From positions 4,464,001 to 4,528,000 of the forward strand of contig JAUIMM010000484.1 of assembly GCA_031769625.1 (NCBI GenBank): a DNA stretch of 64,000 nucleotides, read 5' to 3'. The notes under the pieces are model-generated. The model worked only from the letters and a program-made list of their open reading frames with translations. It ran no database searches and was not told where the DNA came from. Positions 10,621 through 22,516 of this stretch are shown here, in pieces. This DNA comes from Taudactylus pleione. Taxonomy: Eukaryota; Chordata; Amphibia; Anura; Myobatrachidae. Each line of letters starts with the position of its first letter. The stretch's first letter is position 1. Both the position numbers and the translations under genes were made by a program.

Positions 10621-12104
10621 TATATTTCATTCTCAGGGGGATATGTATCAAGAGAATTTTTCGGAAAAGAAAATACGTTAAAATGGAACTTCCTTAAATT
10701 TTCCCTATAAATAAGTATTGTCAGAATTTTAGAAACGTTTTTGCTATAAATTTCTCAATTTTTCCCAGTAATTAGTTTCTATCTAAATTTTTTTCAAGAT
10801 ATTTTAGTTAGAATCGTATGTATTATTCTCATATTGTGAAATTGTCACAACATTTTTCTTTTGTTTTAACAGCAGCTTTTGCTGGCGTTTATGGCATCAG
10901 AGCATCTGAGGTCTATTTGTAGGCTGATGTTGATCATTGGCAATTAATATCAAATAAAAGAGTTCACAAATAAGGTAATTCCGCACGTACCTTGATTACC
11001 AGAAACAAATGTGGAATTGCAGGGAAAATAGGACAAAGACACTGAAAGGGGAGTGAACCTATTCCTAATTTCTTCCTAGTAACAAGGTATTGATATAGTT
11101 AACAGTAAAATAGAATTGTGATCATTAGTTCCCCACATATATTCCTTCAATTCCTTTTTTATTTCTAGTTGATGTAGTTCTCCATGGAAAGAACCTTATT
11201 TTGTGAACTCTTTTATCACATGCACTGTGCATGTCCAAAACAGGAAAATAACATGGGCAGCTCTATTTTCTTTATAGAATTCATAAAACAAAACTACGCA
11301 GTACTTTTTTATTTATCGTAATCTGAAAATAAATATATTTCTGAGTGTTTTTAGCTTTCTCATTCCCGCCAAAATATACTTGATATATATGACGATAAAA
11401 TATACAAAAATGGGTTCAAATTTGCATTGTCTGATGGAAAACATTGAAAGCTTTATGCATTTTTTTGATACATATGCCCCCTTAGTGTTATACAGCGCAT
11501 GTGACATGAAGAGGAAGAAAAGATGTCCAAAGGTGGGCCTGATTGTGCAATCCTATAGTTCCTGATGCAGATTTGTATGCTAATGCCACCAATGCTGCAT
11601 CTGTGTATGCAGTGGATGTGCAGAAATATGCAAGTGTTGTAGCCCCCAAAGAATGTACTGAGACTCCCCCCCTGCAGCTTTGAAAATCCATGTATCTACG
11701 TACAAAGATGCAGCATCAGTCGCAGATTCTTCAATTATTGGTCTTCTGAATAAACCTATGGTCTCCCAGAATAGTCATGGGAATTGAGACACTGAAGCCC
11801 CTTTTCTGGTGCACTTGATCGCAGATGCAGTATGTGACACGCCCCAAAACAGTCACAACATGCATGCATTATTTGGCATTACTCCCTTTTACCTCCACTA
11901 AACTGTCCCTGATTACCAATCACACTGTGATTAAATATTCACTGTGAGCGCTCAACTGCTTAAATATTGGCATAGCGTACAACTCGTGGTTTAAGAAAGT
12001 CATTGTGCTTCATTCTTTGTGGAAGATACGCCAAGGTGGGCAAAGACCTTGATGTAAAGAAGGAATTATCCTTGGAATCTGCCAGCCTAACTACCCTTAA
12101 GTTG
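10621..12104. other. Unassigned AT-rich interval
   Basis: No gene, RNA or bounded repeat recognised. It separates two blocks of the same hAT family (10160-10620 and 12954-13270), so part of it may be later insertions or the decayed middle of that element. Confidence 0.4.
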
Positions 12105-12106
12105 TA

Positions 12107-12737
12107 CAAAGGTGAGTCAAAAATTATCGCATTCTGGTTGTGGAATTTATTTTAATCAACTTTCATAAAAGACAAATACATTATTTTTTTACATAATCTC
12201 CCTGCTTTTTAATACACTTTGTCCATCTGTCAACAAGCTTTCGTATTCCCTCATTAAAAAATGTTTTAGGCTGAGCTGCGAGCCACAAATGCACCGCTGT
12301 CTTCATCTCTTCATCAGACATGAATCTTCATCCTCTTAAGGCATGGACGGGCGTCTGGCTCCTTCTTATTGGCTTACACATGTGTGACCTTCTTTGAACG
12401 TATCTATCCATTCATACACACTTCTTCACAACAAAACACTTTCTCTATACTGTGCACAAAGTCTTCGATAAATATCGGCACCAGACACATCATCAGACCA
12501 CATAAAAAAAAAACTGCACACAAAAAACAAATCACTGCATGCATCTCTTCTTTCCTGCAAGTGGGGAAGCCATTGTTTCTTGCACTGCAGTCACAAATGA
12601 AGTGACGTAACACATTCAAACCTGCACAGCAGTGACTGGGGAGACAGCGACCTAGTATGGAAAGCATTGACAAGACAGTGCGGTCAACTGAAGTTTTAAT
12701 ATAACTGGTGTGCGGATAATTTTTGACTCACCCTCGT
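12107..12737 (-). mobile_element. Internally deleted mariner element
   Basis: Terminal inverted repeats share GGTGAGTCAAAAATTATC; TA duplications flank both ends (12105-12106 and 12738-12739). On the minus strand, 12390-12600 contains a decayed N-terminal helix-turn-helix part (VYEWIDTFKEG) and 12170-12310 the C-terminal end (RKLVDRWTKCI, stop after KK). The catalytic DDD middle is absent, so at 631 bp this is a non-autonomous deletion derivative with further decay. Confidence 0.9.
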
Positions 12738-12741
12738 ATAT

Positions 12742-12953
12742 TAACCACTTAATTGACATGGTCATATGGGATGCAAACACAGCCAGCTGTGCTTCAGCTG
12801 ACATGGTGCAACCGCACTGCCTCGCTGTGTTTTTGAAGAGGAAATTTATTCTACACAAGTGCTGAACGGATCTCCTCTGACTCCCCATACTTTCATTTGG
12901 ATCCAGCAATATCATATTGCTTTTGCAGGAAAAACCTTCAGTTAAGTGGTTAA
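12742..12953. mobile_element. MITE with TTAA-flanked inverted ends
   Basis: Left TTAACCACTTAA and right TTAAGTGGTTAA are inverted copies, each including an outer TTAA, the target preferred by piggyBac-type transposases. Length about 212 bp, no coding capacity. It lies 4 bp from the mariner element. Confidence 0.75.
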
Positions 12954-13270
12954 AAAGGACATGCACAGTTTAACAAACCAAACACTTCATCGTCAGGGAT
13001 TGCCACTTTTGTTCCTGAACTGCTTGGTTTGTGATAGTGTCCACAAAAGAAAACATTTTGGAGGTTGCTTGTTGGATTGTAGAATTGAAAAAGATTTTAA
13101 CAAGTTACTAATTGGATTTAGCCTAAGACTGGTCAACTTCTTCAGAGTTAAAAATGTCATCATACTCTCATCACATTAATCACTGATTTCATCATCATTG
13201 TCATTACACAATAATAGTTCTTCTTCACTGGAATCCAGCATTATAGATATCAAAGTAGCTCATGTGACCG
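12954..13270 (-). mobile_element. Internal fragment of the hAT family
   Basis: Begins with AAAAAGGACATGCACAG and TTTAACAAACC and continues with blocks such as CTGGAATCCA that match 37341-37560 in the same order. It is the middle of the same family as 10160-10620. No intact ORF. Confidence 0.65.
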
Positions 13271-13461
13271 AAAAGTATGCTGTAATATTACAGATAACAA
13301 TCCATTCCTTGGATCGTGGTGTATAATTAGAGTATCTGGTGTCTGTAATGATTTGGAGGATACAATAAAGACATGGAAAACAGCACAGCCAATAAATATA
13401 GGTAAGGCCTACAAGTTGCAGGTAATCGAGATTTCACAATGAAATAACATCTAATATACCA

Positions 13462-13659
13462 CAGGTTCTCAAACTCGGCCCTAAGGACCCCAAACAGTGC
13501 ATGTTTTCCAGGTCTCCAGAATCACAAATGAAATAATTAGCTCCATCTGTGGATCTTTTAAAATGTGTCAGTAAGTAATAAATACATCTGTACACCTGTT
13601 GGGTGACCTGGAAAATGTGACTTGTGTGGGGTCCTGAGGACCCAGTTTCAGAACCACTG
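13462..13659. mobile_element. hAT-type MITE with CAGG...CTG ends (copy 1)
   Basis: Left CAGGTTCTCAAACT and right AGTTTCAGAACCACTG are inverted repeats, and inner parts (TGCATGTTTTCCAGG and CCTGGAAAATG) are also inverted. A relative sits at 31230-31423. The flanking 8-mers do not match well, so the target duplication has decayed. Confidence 0.75.
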
Positions 13660-13959
13660 AAACACACCAAAAAACATACTTAGCAACATATTCTCAGTTG
13701 ACCCAGCAAGAAATATATGCATACAAAGTCAAATTGCATTTGGAATTTATTGCATAGGCATCACATTTATCATGTTTATTGTGCTGAATGAGAAAAAAAA
13801 GAAATATCACAGCACATAGTTGCAAACAAGAAATATGTTGTTACTAATATTATAAATAAATATCTCACAACAAGCATTTAAGCATATATACTGTACGTCC
13901 ATAGGTGGAGATAGACATGCCCTTTGGGCAGAGCATGACACTCCCCCTCAATGTAGAAA

Positions 13960-14140
13960 GTCTATTTTTAGTCGGCAGCCATGGTAGTTAATTTTGATGA
14001 TGTTTTGCTACACACTTAGGAAGTAGCTTCCTACAGATATCACTTTCTGAGTACACACCGTAGGGTGAGCAGCTTAAGTAAACTGTGGCTGGTTTGTACA
14101 AGGGGCTCAGACAAGTAGTCTGAGATGCTAATTTCTACAT
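13960..14140 (-). pseudogene. hAT transposase remnant (C-terminal)
   Basis: On the minus strand the stretch with AAACTGTGG, CTTAAGCTGC and AGGAAGCTACTT corresponds to the hAT dimerisation region seen at 37590-37740. Too damaged to read as a protein; the match to the other copy is the evidence. Confidence 0.5.
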
Positions 14141-15179
14141 TAACAGTAAAGTAATCCTCCCTCCATTCTAATAATACAAAGAGTTTCAGATTGAGATTAA
14201 AGATTATTTTACACAGATAAACTAATTCACACCAGATAGGTTTATGGGACTTTGGTGATTAAGGATACTTTTTGATTGTTGGACTTTGGGATGCATTAAC
14301 CTGTTTTGGGAGAAAGATAGCGGATTCCGGACTCCACTATCAGCACTCTACAGGTCGTGATTTTATACGTTTATGTTGTGTGTTTTGTTATTGGAATAAA
14401 ATTATTGTTCAGCCACCAACATCATCCTTTTCCTTTTCTAATGAGGATATATGAATGATTGATGAGAAACTAAACTAAAAGTACAGTGAAGGGGACCCCA
14501 AAAGAAACTACTACGGACACTGCTAGCATATCCTATATGTGAGTTAGGTACGCAGTACCACCTTTGTGTTGGGTCCATTATATACTCTAATTAGAAGCAC
14601 TGTCGTTTTAAAAAGTGGAAGGATAAAGATACCGAGATATTCATAAACTCACAGCTTGTCATGTGAGTTCGGTACGAAAAATAGCCATGATATTTGGGTT
14701 CTAAATTAAGAATAAGTCGCCATACTTATTGCAATTTATGTGAAAATTGTTTTCCCATTAAGAAGTGTTTTTTTCTGTATGTTTTTTCCACATATGCATC
14801 ATATGGAGTCTCCTGTGTTTGCCTGAAATTGTACATAAAAGGATTGGGGGCGATTAAGAGAATTTCAGACTACCTAAAAGATTAAGTATCGTTCTTGTTT
14901 CTTTACACCACTCTTTATTGTATATCCAGCGCCAACTTAGGGCACATTAAGGTTTTTTGTATCACACCAGATCTACCCAGATGGGACATTTTCTATACAG
15001 TAATGTTCTCAATCAAGCACATTTACTGAAAAGAACTAGTAGCGCTTTGATGTACACACATTTTTATTCCATTCAAGGATACTGCACATCCATGGGCCCT
15101 GGCTAAGCGAATAAAGAAACTGATCTACAAGGCCAATATACTGTACAGTACTTAGCAAAATCTCTTACTTACATACACT
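14141..15179. other. Unassigned interval; dispersed repeat at its right end
   Basis: No gene found. Bases from about 15110 are resembled by 40310-40380, and that similarity resumes after the hAT element at 15943-16055 (matching 40385-40490). So the hAT element sits inside an older dispersed repeat. Confidence 0.45.
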
Positions 15180-15187
15180 CTTTCAGC

Positions 15188-15934
15188 CAGGGCCGCCTTC
15201 AGGGGGGGACTGCCGGGACTGGAGTCCCGGGCCCGGGCCCTGACTGAACGGTGGGGGGCCCAGCCGTTTCTACTGCCACTGCAGAGCCTGCAGCCCTAAC
15301 TACCCCCTTGAAAAGAAGGGGGCCTGACCACCGGCACCGCTGCTATCGCCCGTTGACCCGGTCCGCCAAGGATGGAGCTGGAGGAGGAAGCAGCTCGGGC
15401 TGCTCCTCCATCAGTTTACCTGACAGTCAGCGCGCGCGACGTCATGACGTCACGGCGTGCCACTGGAGGGAGAGATCGTCAATGCCGCGGAACAAGAGGA
15501 GCAGCGTCTGCAGTGCTGCCGGAAGAAGCCTGATCCTTCCTTCCTCACGAAAATAAGGTAAGTGGGAAAAAAAACGGAGGGGGTGGGAGTGAGCTGGTAA
15601 AAAAAAAAGCCTGGGCAGAGACCGGACTTTATAAACGGGGGAAGAGGGCTGGCGGGAGTGAAGTGTTAAAAAAAAAAGCTGGGTGGAGACTGGATTTCCT
15701 AACCAACCTTGATGAGTGAGGTGGTAAAAAGAAAAAGGCTTGGCAGAGACTATACTTAACAACTGGGTGGGGGTGGGCGGGAGGAGGTGGGTAAAAAAAA
15801 AAAAAAAGCTGGGCAGAGACTGGACTTAATAACCAGGGGGGGTCTGGTATGAATAAGGTAGCGGGGGAGGGGGGATTGGAACACACCGCCTGTTTTGTCA
15901 GTCCCGGGCCCCGCAACTTCTGATGGCAGCCCTG
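15188..15934. mobile_element. Non-autonomous hAT element with CAGGGC ends
   Basis: Ends CAGGGCCGCC and GGCAGCCCTG are inverted repeats. A perfect 8-bp duplication, CTTTCAGC, flanks it (15180-15187 and 15935-15942), diagnostic of hAT. Inside are four or so repeats of an A-run plus GCTGGGCAGAGACTGGA unit (about 15550-15850). No transposase. A relative with the same ends is at 48521-49167, and a right-end fragment at 27186-27226. Confidence 0.93.
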
Positions 15935-15942
15935 CTTTCAGC

Positions 15943-18436
15943 ATTTCTAGCTGTCTCTTCCAGTAGTTTGATTAGGGGAATGACTGGACTCCAGCTGGCA
16001 TTGTATGAACTTACTTCATGTGTTACAATTTCAAATGGTTTGATATATATAATGGCTTTAGTGATCTGCTGTGCAACAGGATGCTGGCTAGAATACTTGG
16101 TCTTGTTGCATGCAATTTTTTTTACAGAAAATTTACATTTAAAATAATTTTCAGTCTCCAGTAGCAGCAGTGGGGCTGGAGCTAGGCTTTTTTGTCCCCT
16201 GGGGCAAAGACTTAGCTCAGCACCCCCAAGTAGTAGTCACCTTTGGCTTGTTTGAATACAGGCGTCAACATTGTAAAGACTGGAAAGTTTGAAGGGTGTG
16301 GGTGAACATCATGTAATGTCAATGTTTAGAGAATTAAACAAAGAAAGAAAGGACTGTAATGTAGGCAGTACAATTCTGCACACTTGCGGTTAGCCTCAGG
16401 GCCAGTTTTTTGTGTATATACCATGACCTTCCTCTTCTGCTAATCATGCAATACAAAATTCAACACAGCTAATTAAATTTAAAAGAAAATGAGCACAGAA
16501 GTGTATAATTTAAATTTAGTTATTTTAGTGAAATGACCAAATTAACCTTTTAAGTCAGCAGAAAACAAGATCACAGAGGCAGGCAAAGAAGGTGAACCAA
16601 ACCAATATCCCTGCAGCCTCTTTGGCTTTGATAACTACTGTTCTATTCGTAAAACAAATACACTTTGCTTTATCAGTGAAAATAGGTTAGTAAATCAAAT
16701 ATTTTAATAGTAATGCCTATGGTCAAAATAGAAACATTTAATTGAACCAAGCCAGATCTGTTTATACAACTATCACCCACTGTAAATGCAATTTTCTGAT
16801 TTCTTTTTGAAGTGTAATAAATTCTGACGGCTTATTTCAGCAGGTTGCTCGTGTTTAGGTCTATGGTTTTGTCTTTATGGATAGTTTATAAAGTTCTTGG
16901 AATTATATATTGCTTGATATTAAAGCTGATATCATCGGATCTGCATTAGCTGAATTTATTCTCCAATAAAGCATAGGAAGGAACACAGGTCTATATTTTT
17001 TTCTGTGCTTAAAAATGCATAAACAGGTTTCACTGTATACAATTACTTAAGAGTGGTGACATACTATATAAAAAAAACAGTGCCAGGAAATGCATTGTAA
17101 ATAGTGACAGGTATATGCTTAATACAGGAATCCCAGGCCAACAGCCACAGTCTCAGCCAGTTCGGACTGGAAATTGCAATCACAAGCATGAATATGGCAA
17201 ACCTGAAGGGGACTGAGTTTTATTGGACAGTAAGAACTAATACATGGATTAAAGGACGTACAAGATCTTAGAAAGTAACTGAATTTGATAGAAGTGATTT
17301 GCTAAATTGTTTTAACAACATAGAGTTCAGAAGTGGTTCTATTATTCAGCTCAAATGGAAAAGAACATAATAAACTTTACTCAAAGTGGACACATAACAG
17401 CTGATGCAGAGTGGGGAGTCAATCAGACTTATGTTGGTCCTAAGATGTGTGCATGGAAAGACAATACATACATTTACTTGTAGGCATCTTGAGAAGCATG
17501 CATCCTAATGTTTATTCAGGGTTTGCTACTAATTGTCACCATCAGTGAGAGCTTGCACTTACCTTATACTAGGTGCAAAAGATAAATCTCCAAACAGGCA
17601 TCTCACTCTACAGAGAGCACAGTTGCATTGACATGCCCTCAATGAACTTTAGAAAAAAAGAAGAAAAGAAGAATACAACTCAGTGGTACCTATACCTCAC
17701 TCAAAGCTGCAAAGGTTTGTGAATGAGTCAACAACTCCTAATAATGCAAACATAAAAATACAACCTCACTTGCACTTATAAGTTAGTTCCAAAAGTTAAT
17801 AAAATGTTCCAGTTGCTCCAATGCGGATGATCCACAGTACATGGTAGAAACAATAAAAAGAGAGGTACAATAGTGTAATACTTCTTGAACACACACCACC
17901 ACAGGGATGTGTGTAATGATTGAAACAGGGTGAGGAGGAATCCACTCCTAGCTTTAAATTCTACTCCCTTGATGTAATTTCACCCAAATGTGAGGGGAAA
18001 AGGTATACGATGAACTTCTTACATGTATGCTGACTTCTAGCAACGTAGTACTTGCATATAAAGGTATCTTTTGATTGTCATTGACGTGGAATCCTCACAC
18101 CAGATAGGGTCTCGTCAACAGGTGTGAATTAAAAAACAAAAACAAAAAAAAATTGTTTATAGTATAATCCAAATGTTGGATCTGTTTATTAAAATGGACA
18201 ATAAAAAGACCCTACCATCAAAGATGGTCTAATGCTCATCTCTATATCCTCATCTAGATGGTTAACCGGGTATTGATAAAGGGTACAGAGGTAGCATATA
18301 TAGATGGTAGGGAAGCCACTCAAATAAATGAGGACAGGAAAATACACTATTCCACTAACTTTGCCTCTGTGACAATGCATTGTTAGAAACCAGGCCCATC
18401 TCTTCAATTGCAAAGCTCTGCATTGCCTATACTTGC
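15943..18436. other. Unassigned interval
   Basis: 15943-16055 is the second half of the dispersed repeat also found near 40385-40490. A short piece at 16160-16240 with GCCCCTGGGGCAAAG-like sequence resembles a decayed transposon end. The rest is AT-rich with no gene that I can support. Confidence 0.4.
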
Positions 18437-18740
18437 AAGAGCAGGGGCGCCGAGAGGGGGGAGCGGGTACAGAATACCAGGCTTCCTGAGGGGCCCAGTG
18501 GGGGCCGGGTCTGGCGCCGCTCCCCCCTCCTTTCTGTCTCTCTCAGCAGCCCAGCACACAGCGTGCCACAGCAGTCTCCTTTGCCTGTGGGGGGGGGAGC
18601 GATCACACTGATCGCGCCCCCCTGGCTTTGTGCCGGGCTGAGGGGCTTTTTTTTTTTGCTCAAGGTGGCGTGGCCACACCTCCCACGATTAGGCCACGTC
18701 CCCTGTGTCCCTGGGCCTGCCGCGACTCTCTACAGCCCTG
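18437..18740. repeat. GC-rich transposon fragment with CAGGGGCGCC end
   Basis: A sharp GC-rich block in AT-rich flanks, starting CAGGGGCGCCGAGAG. It looks like one end of a DNA transposon, but no inverted partner was found, so it is probably truncated. ORFs of up to 172 codons across it are GC-driven and not convincing. Confidence 0.4.
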
Positions 18741-19713
18741 TGCAAGAGCACTTAGTTCCAGAGCAAGTGCAGTGCAAAAACATGAAAGATATGCTCCACA
18801 ACATCAGATGCACACACATATTATCGCTACCTGGGGCTGAGGAGAGTAGAGAGGAGAATCGCAGGACTACCTGGATAGCAGAGCAGAATGGCAAGTGACT
18901 TCAGAGCTGCTGGGCCATGACAGCTCTCCCTTGGCCATCTGTATGTCTGCCATGAATGGAAAGCTCTGCATTTTATGTTTAAAAAAAACCCACATAAATG
19001 GATAAATTCATTAAATTCACATATATAAAATATCCTAATAGATATAATGTAAATATCTTAACATAGGTATATAATAGTGGATGATATTATAAGAATTTGT
19101 ATAATCAGTAGATTGAAAAAAATCTTCTGGTGGGGGGGGTATCTGGATACTCTGTGCTGTGGTAACATACTTCACAAAGGCAGATATCTTCCGACTGTAT
19201 TTACCAACATGACTGTTACTAAACAGATTGGGATTAGGGTGAGTGACTATTTAGTAAAAGACAAAGTTACCTTAAGTACGGTGGCTGACCTGTGATGTGG
19301 TACTCAGTGAGTTCAGTCCAGGGCTGTATTGCTTTCTGGCTCAGTGGTATTTTATAAACTTTTTATAAACAGAACCATTGGGAGGACAAGTTTTATCACA
19401 TAACCTAGTGCTAAAGGTACCTCAAAATCTGTATTTTATTTATTTAAACTTAACCAACTTCACTCAAAACTTTATTTAAGGTTGTATGTAGAGGCTTTCA
19501 TTGATAAGTACTTCTTTTTGCAAAGCAGTAAATGAACTATTGTACCATTCAGCCTTCATAAGGTGTAAAATCCACAAGAACACAATTCATAAAAGTACAG
19601 TTGCAAACATACATGGCAAGGGGCATTTACAGTGTGCTCATGATTGCTTTCATCATAAGCCTGCAGAAAAATCTGCTGAAATGCAGTATCCTACAGCAAA
19701 ATATAATTACATC
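18741..19713. other. Unassigned interval
   Basis: AT-rich DNA; no gene, RNA or bounded repeat seen. 19706-19713 (ATTACATC) is the target copy for the next element. Confidence 0.4.
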
Positions 19714-19890
19714 CAGTGGTGGCTCCAGAGGTGGGGCTGCAGCGCAGTCCAAAGTTCAAAAAGGGGAGCCACACCAACTGCCATTTCAAACGCTGCCAAA
19801 CATAGATGGCTGGGACTCACTAACACTTGGTGTGGTTCCCCTATTTGAATTTTAGACTGTGCTGCAGCCCCACCTCTGGAGCAGCCACTG
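19714..19890. mobile_element. Fold-back hAT-type MITE
   Basis: Arms CAGTGGTGGCTCCAGAGG and CCTCTGGAGCAGCCACTG are inverted copies, and the inverted match continues with GTGGGGCTGCAGC. Flanks ATTACATC and ATTGTATC agree at 6 of 8 bases, fitting an old hAT duplication. Confidence 0.8.
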
Positions 19891-19898
19891 ATTGTATC

Positions 19899-20488
19899 TG
19901 ATGAAAAGTTACCATATGAGCCTGTTGGATTATCTCCACCACTGACAGGGAATCAGAAACTTTATGTATGTGCAAACAGAATTCCATAGGCTCAGAAGTT
20001 AACTCAGTGCCCAAATCTAGCTGAAACATACTTATTCATTCAACTTTCCTTCTGGACGTTTGTGTGGCATTGTGCGATATGCTAGCCATCACATGATCGG
20101 GCAGCACAACTCGTTATAAAGTGTCACAAGCTAGCATTGTATAGAACTATATTGAGTACTAGGCCATGACACCTTTATTAGAAAATGTGATACCTTATTA
20201 CAAGATGTTTTTCCACTCATTAGCATATCACTCAGACCTGCTCTATCTAATTTACAGTATATCTGGCCAGAGGACACTTATGTAGCACTAGACATTGGAC
20301 TCCAATCGATACGCACCAGTCAAATAAATCAGCTCCTCCTTTGTGAAATCTGAATAATAAAAGCTGTCAGGGCCAACTGGTAGCAATAGAAAGGGAACCT
20401 GGGCATAACTGCATTATACAACTGTCAAACTAGTTAGCACTAATGATCAAAAGTCTTGATTCCTTGTAACAACAATACGAATGGAATC
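19899..20488. other. Unassigned interval
   Basis: No feature recognised. Confidence 0.4.
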
Positions 20489-21030
20489 AGTATGATTTAC
20501 CGCCGGACGCACGTCCAGCGGTTGGAATCCCGACAGCGGCTGCCCGACATGGGTGAAAATCCTGGTTGGCCCCTAGGATAAGTATCGACTAACCTAATTC
20601 CCTCCCCTAACCCTCCCTTAGGGGTGTCTAACCCTAACCTTCCCCCCAGAGTCTAACCCTAATCCCCCCACTAAGTGCCTAAACCTAACCCCCCTTCCCC
20701 GCCGCCTAAACCTGAGTCCCCCGGGGGGTGCCTAACCCTAAATCTCCCCCGGAGGTGCCTAACCCTCCCTCCCCCTAGCCTAACCCTAACCTCCCGGGGG
20801 GGTGCCTAACCCTAAGTCCCCCCTGGGAACCCTAAACCTAACCCTCCCCCCCCGCACAGCTATCTGCGCCCGGCGTCCCTTCGATCGGGTTGCCTGGCGC
20901 TGGTCTCCCGGCGTCGGTAAAATGACAGGCGTCTAGATTCAGATGCCTGTCATTTAACTCTCGCCGGGATTAAGCAGTCGGGAAGCCGGCTGTCGGGATT
21001 AGATCCGTTGGCTTCCCGATTGCATACCAT
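20489..21030. mobile_element. GC-rich MITE carrying telomere-like repeats
   Basis: Ends AGTATGATTTACCG and CGATTGCATACC are imperfect inverted repeats, and inner blocks with CCCGAC and GTCGGG are also inverted. The middle (20590-20845) is a degenerate tandem array whose units contain CCTAACCCTAA followed by a C/G-rich spacer. No coding capacity. Edges are approximate. Confidence 0.6.
20590..20845. repeat. Degenerate (CCTAACCCTAA + CCCCC) tandem array
   Basis: Roughly nine units of 25-35 bp, each with one or two CCTAA/CCTAACC hexamers and a spacer such as CCCCCGGGGGGTG. The variable spacers distinguish it from a true telomere tract. Confidence 0.75.
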
Positions 21031-21708
21031 AAGAATTTGGTTTCATTTATAATTTCACTGTCAAAAATTATCAGATCAGTAATATATATACTTAATTTAA
21101 AGAAAAAAAAACATAAAATGAATAAATTAATTATATTCAATGATATAAAATATTCCCTAAGGTATAATGTATCTAGTTTAAAATAGTTATAAATAATAGC
21201 AAGTGATACTTTATATGAATATAATCAGTAGATTGACAAAGAGAATTTGTTAAATATTTTTGTAAATACTTTATTTTTCATCAAAATGTGTCCCAAACTG
21301 TGAAGAATAAAGGATTCAAAGCAGAAGCAATATGGCCACAGTTAGAGTAGACTATTCAAATACATTTTGATCGGATAACATAAAGTATCTACTGTTTGGG
21401 CATCAGAGCACCTCATCCATGAACTGTGATTTATGATGTGAAGCACCCGATCCCACCCCCTCAGTAGCCAGCTGCTAATCACTTATGGGCTTATCCCACA
21501 GTGTAGTTACAAAAAGTTGGAAATTATGACTAAGGGGCTGATTCTAAATTGAGAGCATAGCAGAAAAACTTTGTATCTGGAACAAAACATGTTGCAATGC
21601 AAGATGCAGGGTAAATACTGACTGTTGTTGCCGTAGCCCTGAAATAACGGACAGCTTAATTTTTTCACTGCAAATTAGATTTGAGTTGGACACACCCCTT
21701 TATTTTAA
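21031..21708. other. Unassigned AT-rich interval
   Basis: 21050-21240 resembles 18960-19110 (same AT-rich words such as ATAATCAGTAGATTGA), suggesting an old dispersed repeat. No gene. Confidence 0.4.
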
Positions 21709-22000
21709 GGCTGGGTACACACTGGAGCGACGAGCATGCATTCCAACAACGGATCAAATGCCCTTGAACAGTGATTCTCGATGACTTTAAATGAACGACG
21801 GAACGATCACCGTTACGTCATTCAGTAACAATGCACTGGTTGCTAGTGATATCACTAGGTTTTATGTGTAAAACATCAAACCTGGTGACCGTCGCTAGCG
21901 ACCACGTGAGCGTGCAATTGCCTGTGCACACTGAGCGATGTAGGTGATTTGTCATTCCAAAATGGCAAATCGGCCTGACATCGCTCCAGTGTGTACCCTG
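21709..22000. mobile_element. MITE with GGGTACACACTGGAGCGA ends
   Basis: Left GGGTACACACTGGAGCGA and right TCGCTCCAGTGTGTACCC are exact inverted repeats over at least 18 bp. About 290 bp, non-coding. The target duplication is not obvious. Confidence 0.8.
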
Positions 22001-22200
22001 CTGCTGCATAATCTTTCTGCACATTTTAGATCTCTCCCACCTGCAGTGCAGCATGGTGTGCCAATTGCTTCTTTTACATTGCTCCCAACTCAGTATCAGT
22101 TTCTATGTATGCTTCATTAAGGCATTTGGTGCATAGCTGTCTTTGCAGTTCAACAGGACTGTAAAATTCATGCAGCTTGCCCTAACTCCAAAATTAATAT

Positions 22201-22494
22201 TAGAGATGTGCGCGGATCACCGTTTTTTCGTTTTGATTTTGGATCTGGATTCATCTTCATGTTTTGGTTTTGCAAAACCACCCTCAAGTGTTTTGGTTTT
22301 GAAAACAAAGCAATAAAAATTGATTAAAAAATCAACACAGTTTATAAAAACAGCTAAAATGTCCAATTCCAATACACAAGTTTTTTTTTTTTAAATTTGA
22401 GTATCGAACCGGCAACAGATCCAAACCAGGACTACTCGGTACCCAAAAATTCTGGTGAGTTTGGATCTCAGAAATCCAGACCTGCACATTTCTA
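22201..22494. mobile_element. Short hAT MITE with TAGAGATGTGC ends
   Basis: Left TAGAGATGTGC and right GCACATTTCTA are inverted. Flanks ATTAATAT (22193-22200) and ATTAAAAT (22495-22502) match at 7 of 8 bases, a hAT-type duplication. Contains the GTTTTGG and CCACCCTCAAGTGTTTTGG words shared by the larger family members. Confidence 0.85.
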
Positions 22495-22516
22495 ATTAAA
22501 ATAAATAGTACATACA

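Noticed and set aside
15251..15944. Several 60-106-codon ORFs
   Set aside because: All lie within the 15188-15934 hAT element, which has no transposase; composition follows repeats and GC content.
18380..18898. 172-codon ORF on the plus strand and overlapping ORFs on both strands
   Set aside because: Open in several frames because of GC richness; no domain, no conserved motif, lies on a transposon fragment.
20590..20845. Interstitial telomere (chromosome fusion scar)
   Set aside because: Hexamers are separated by irregular C/G spacers and bounded by inverted ends, so a repeat within a MITE fits better.
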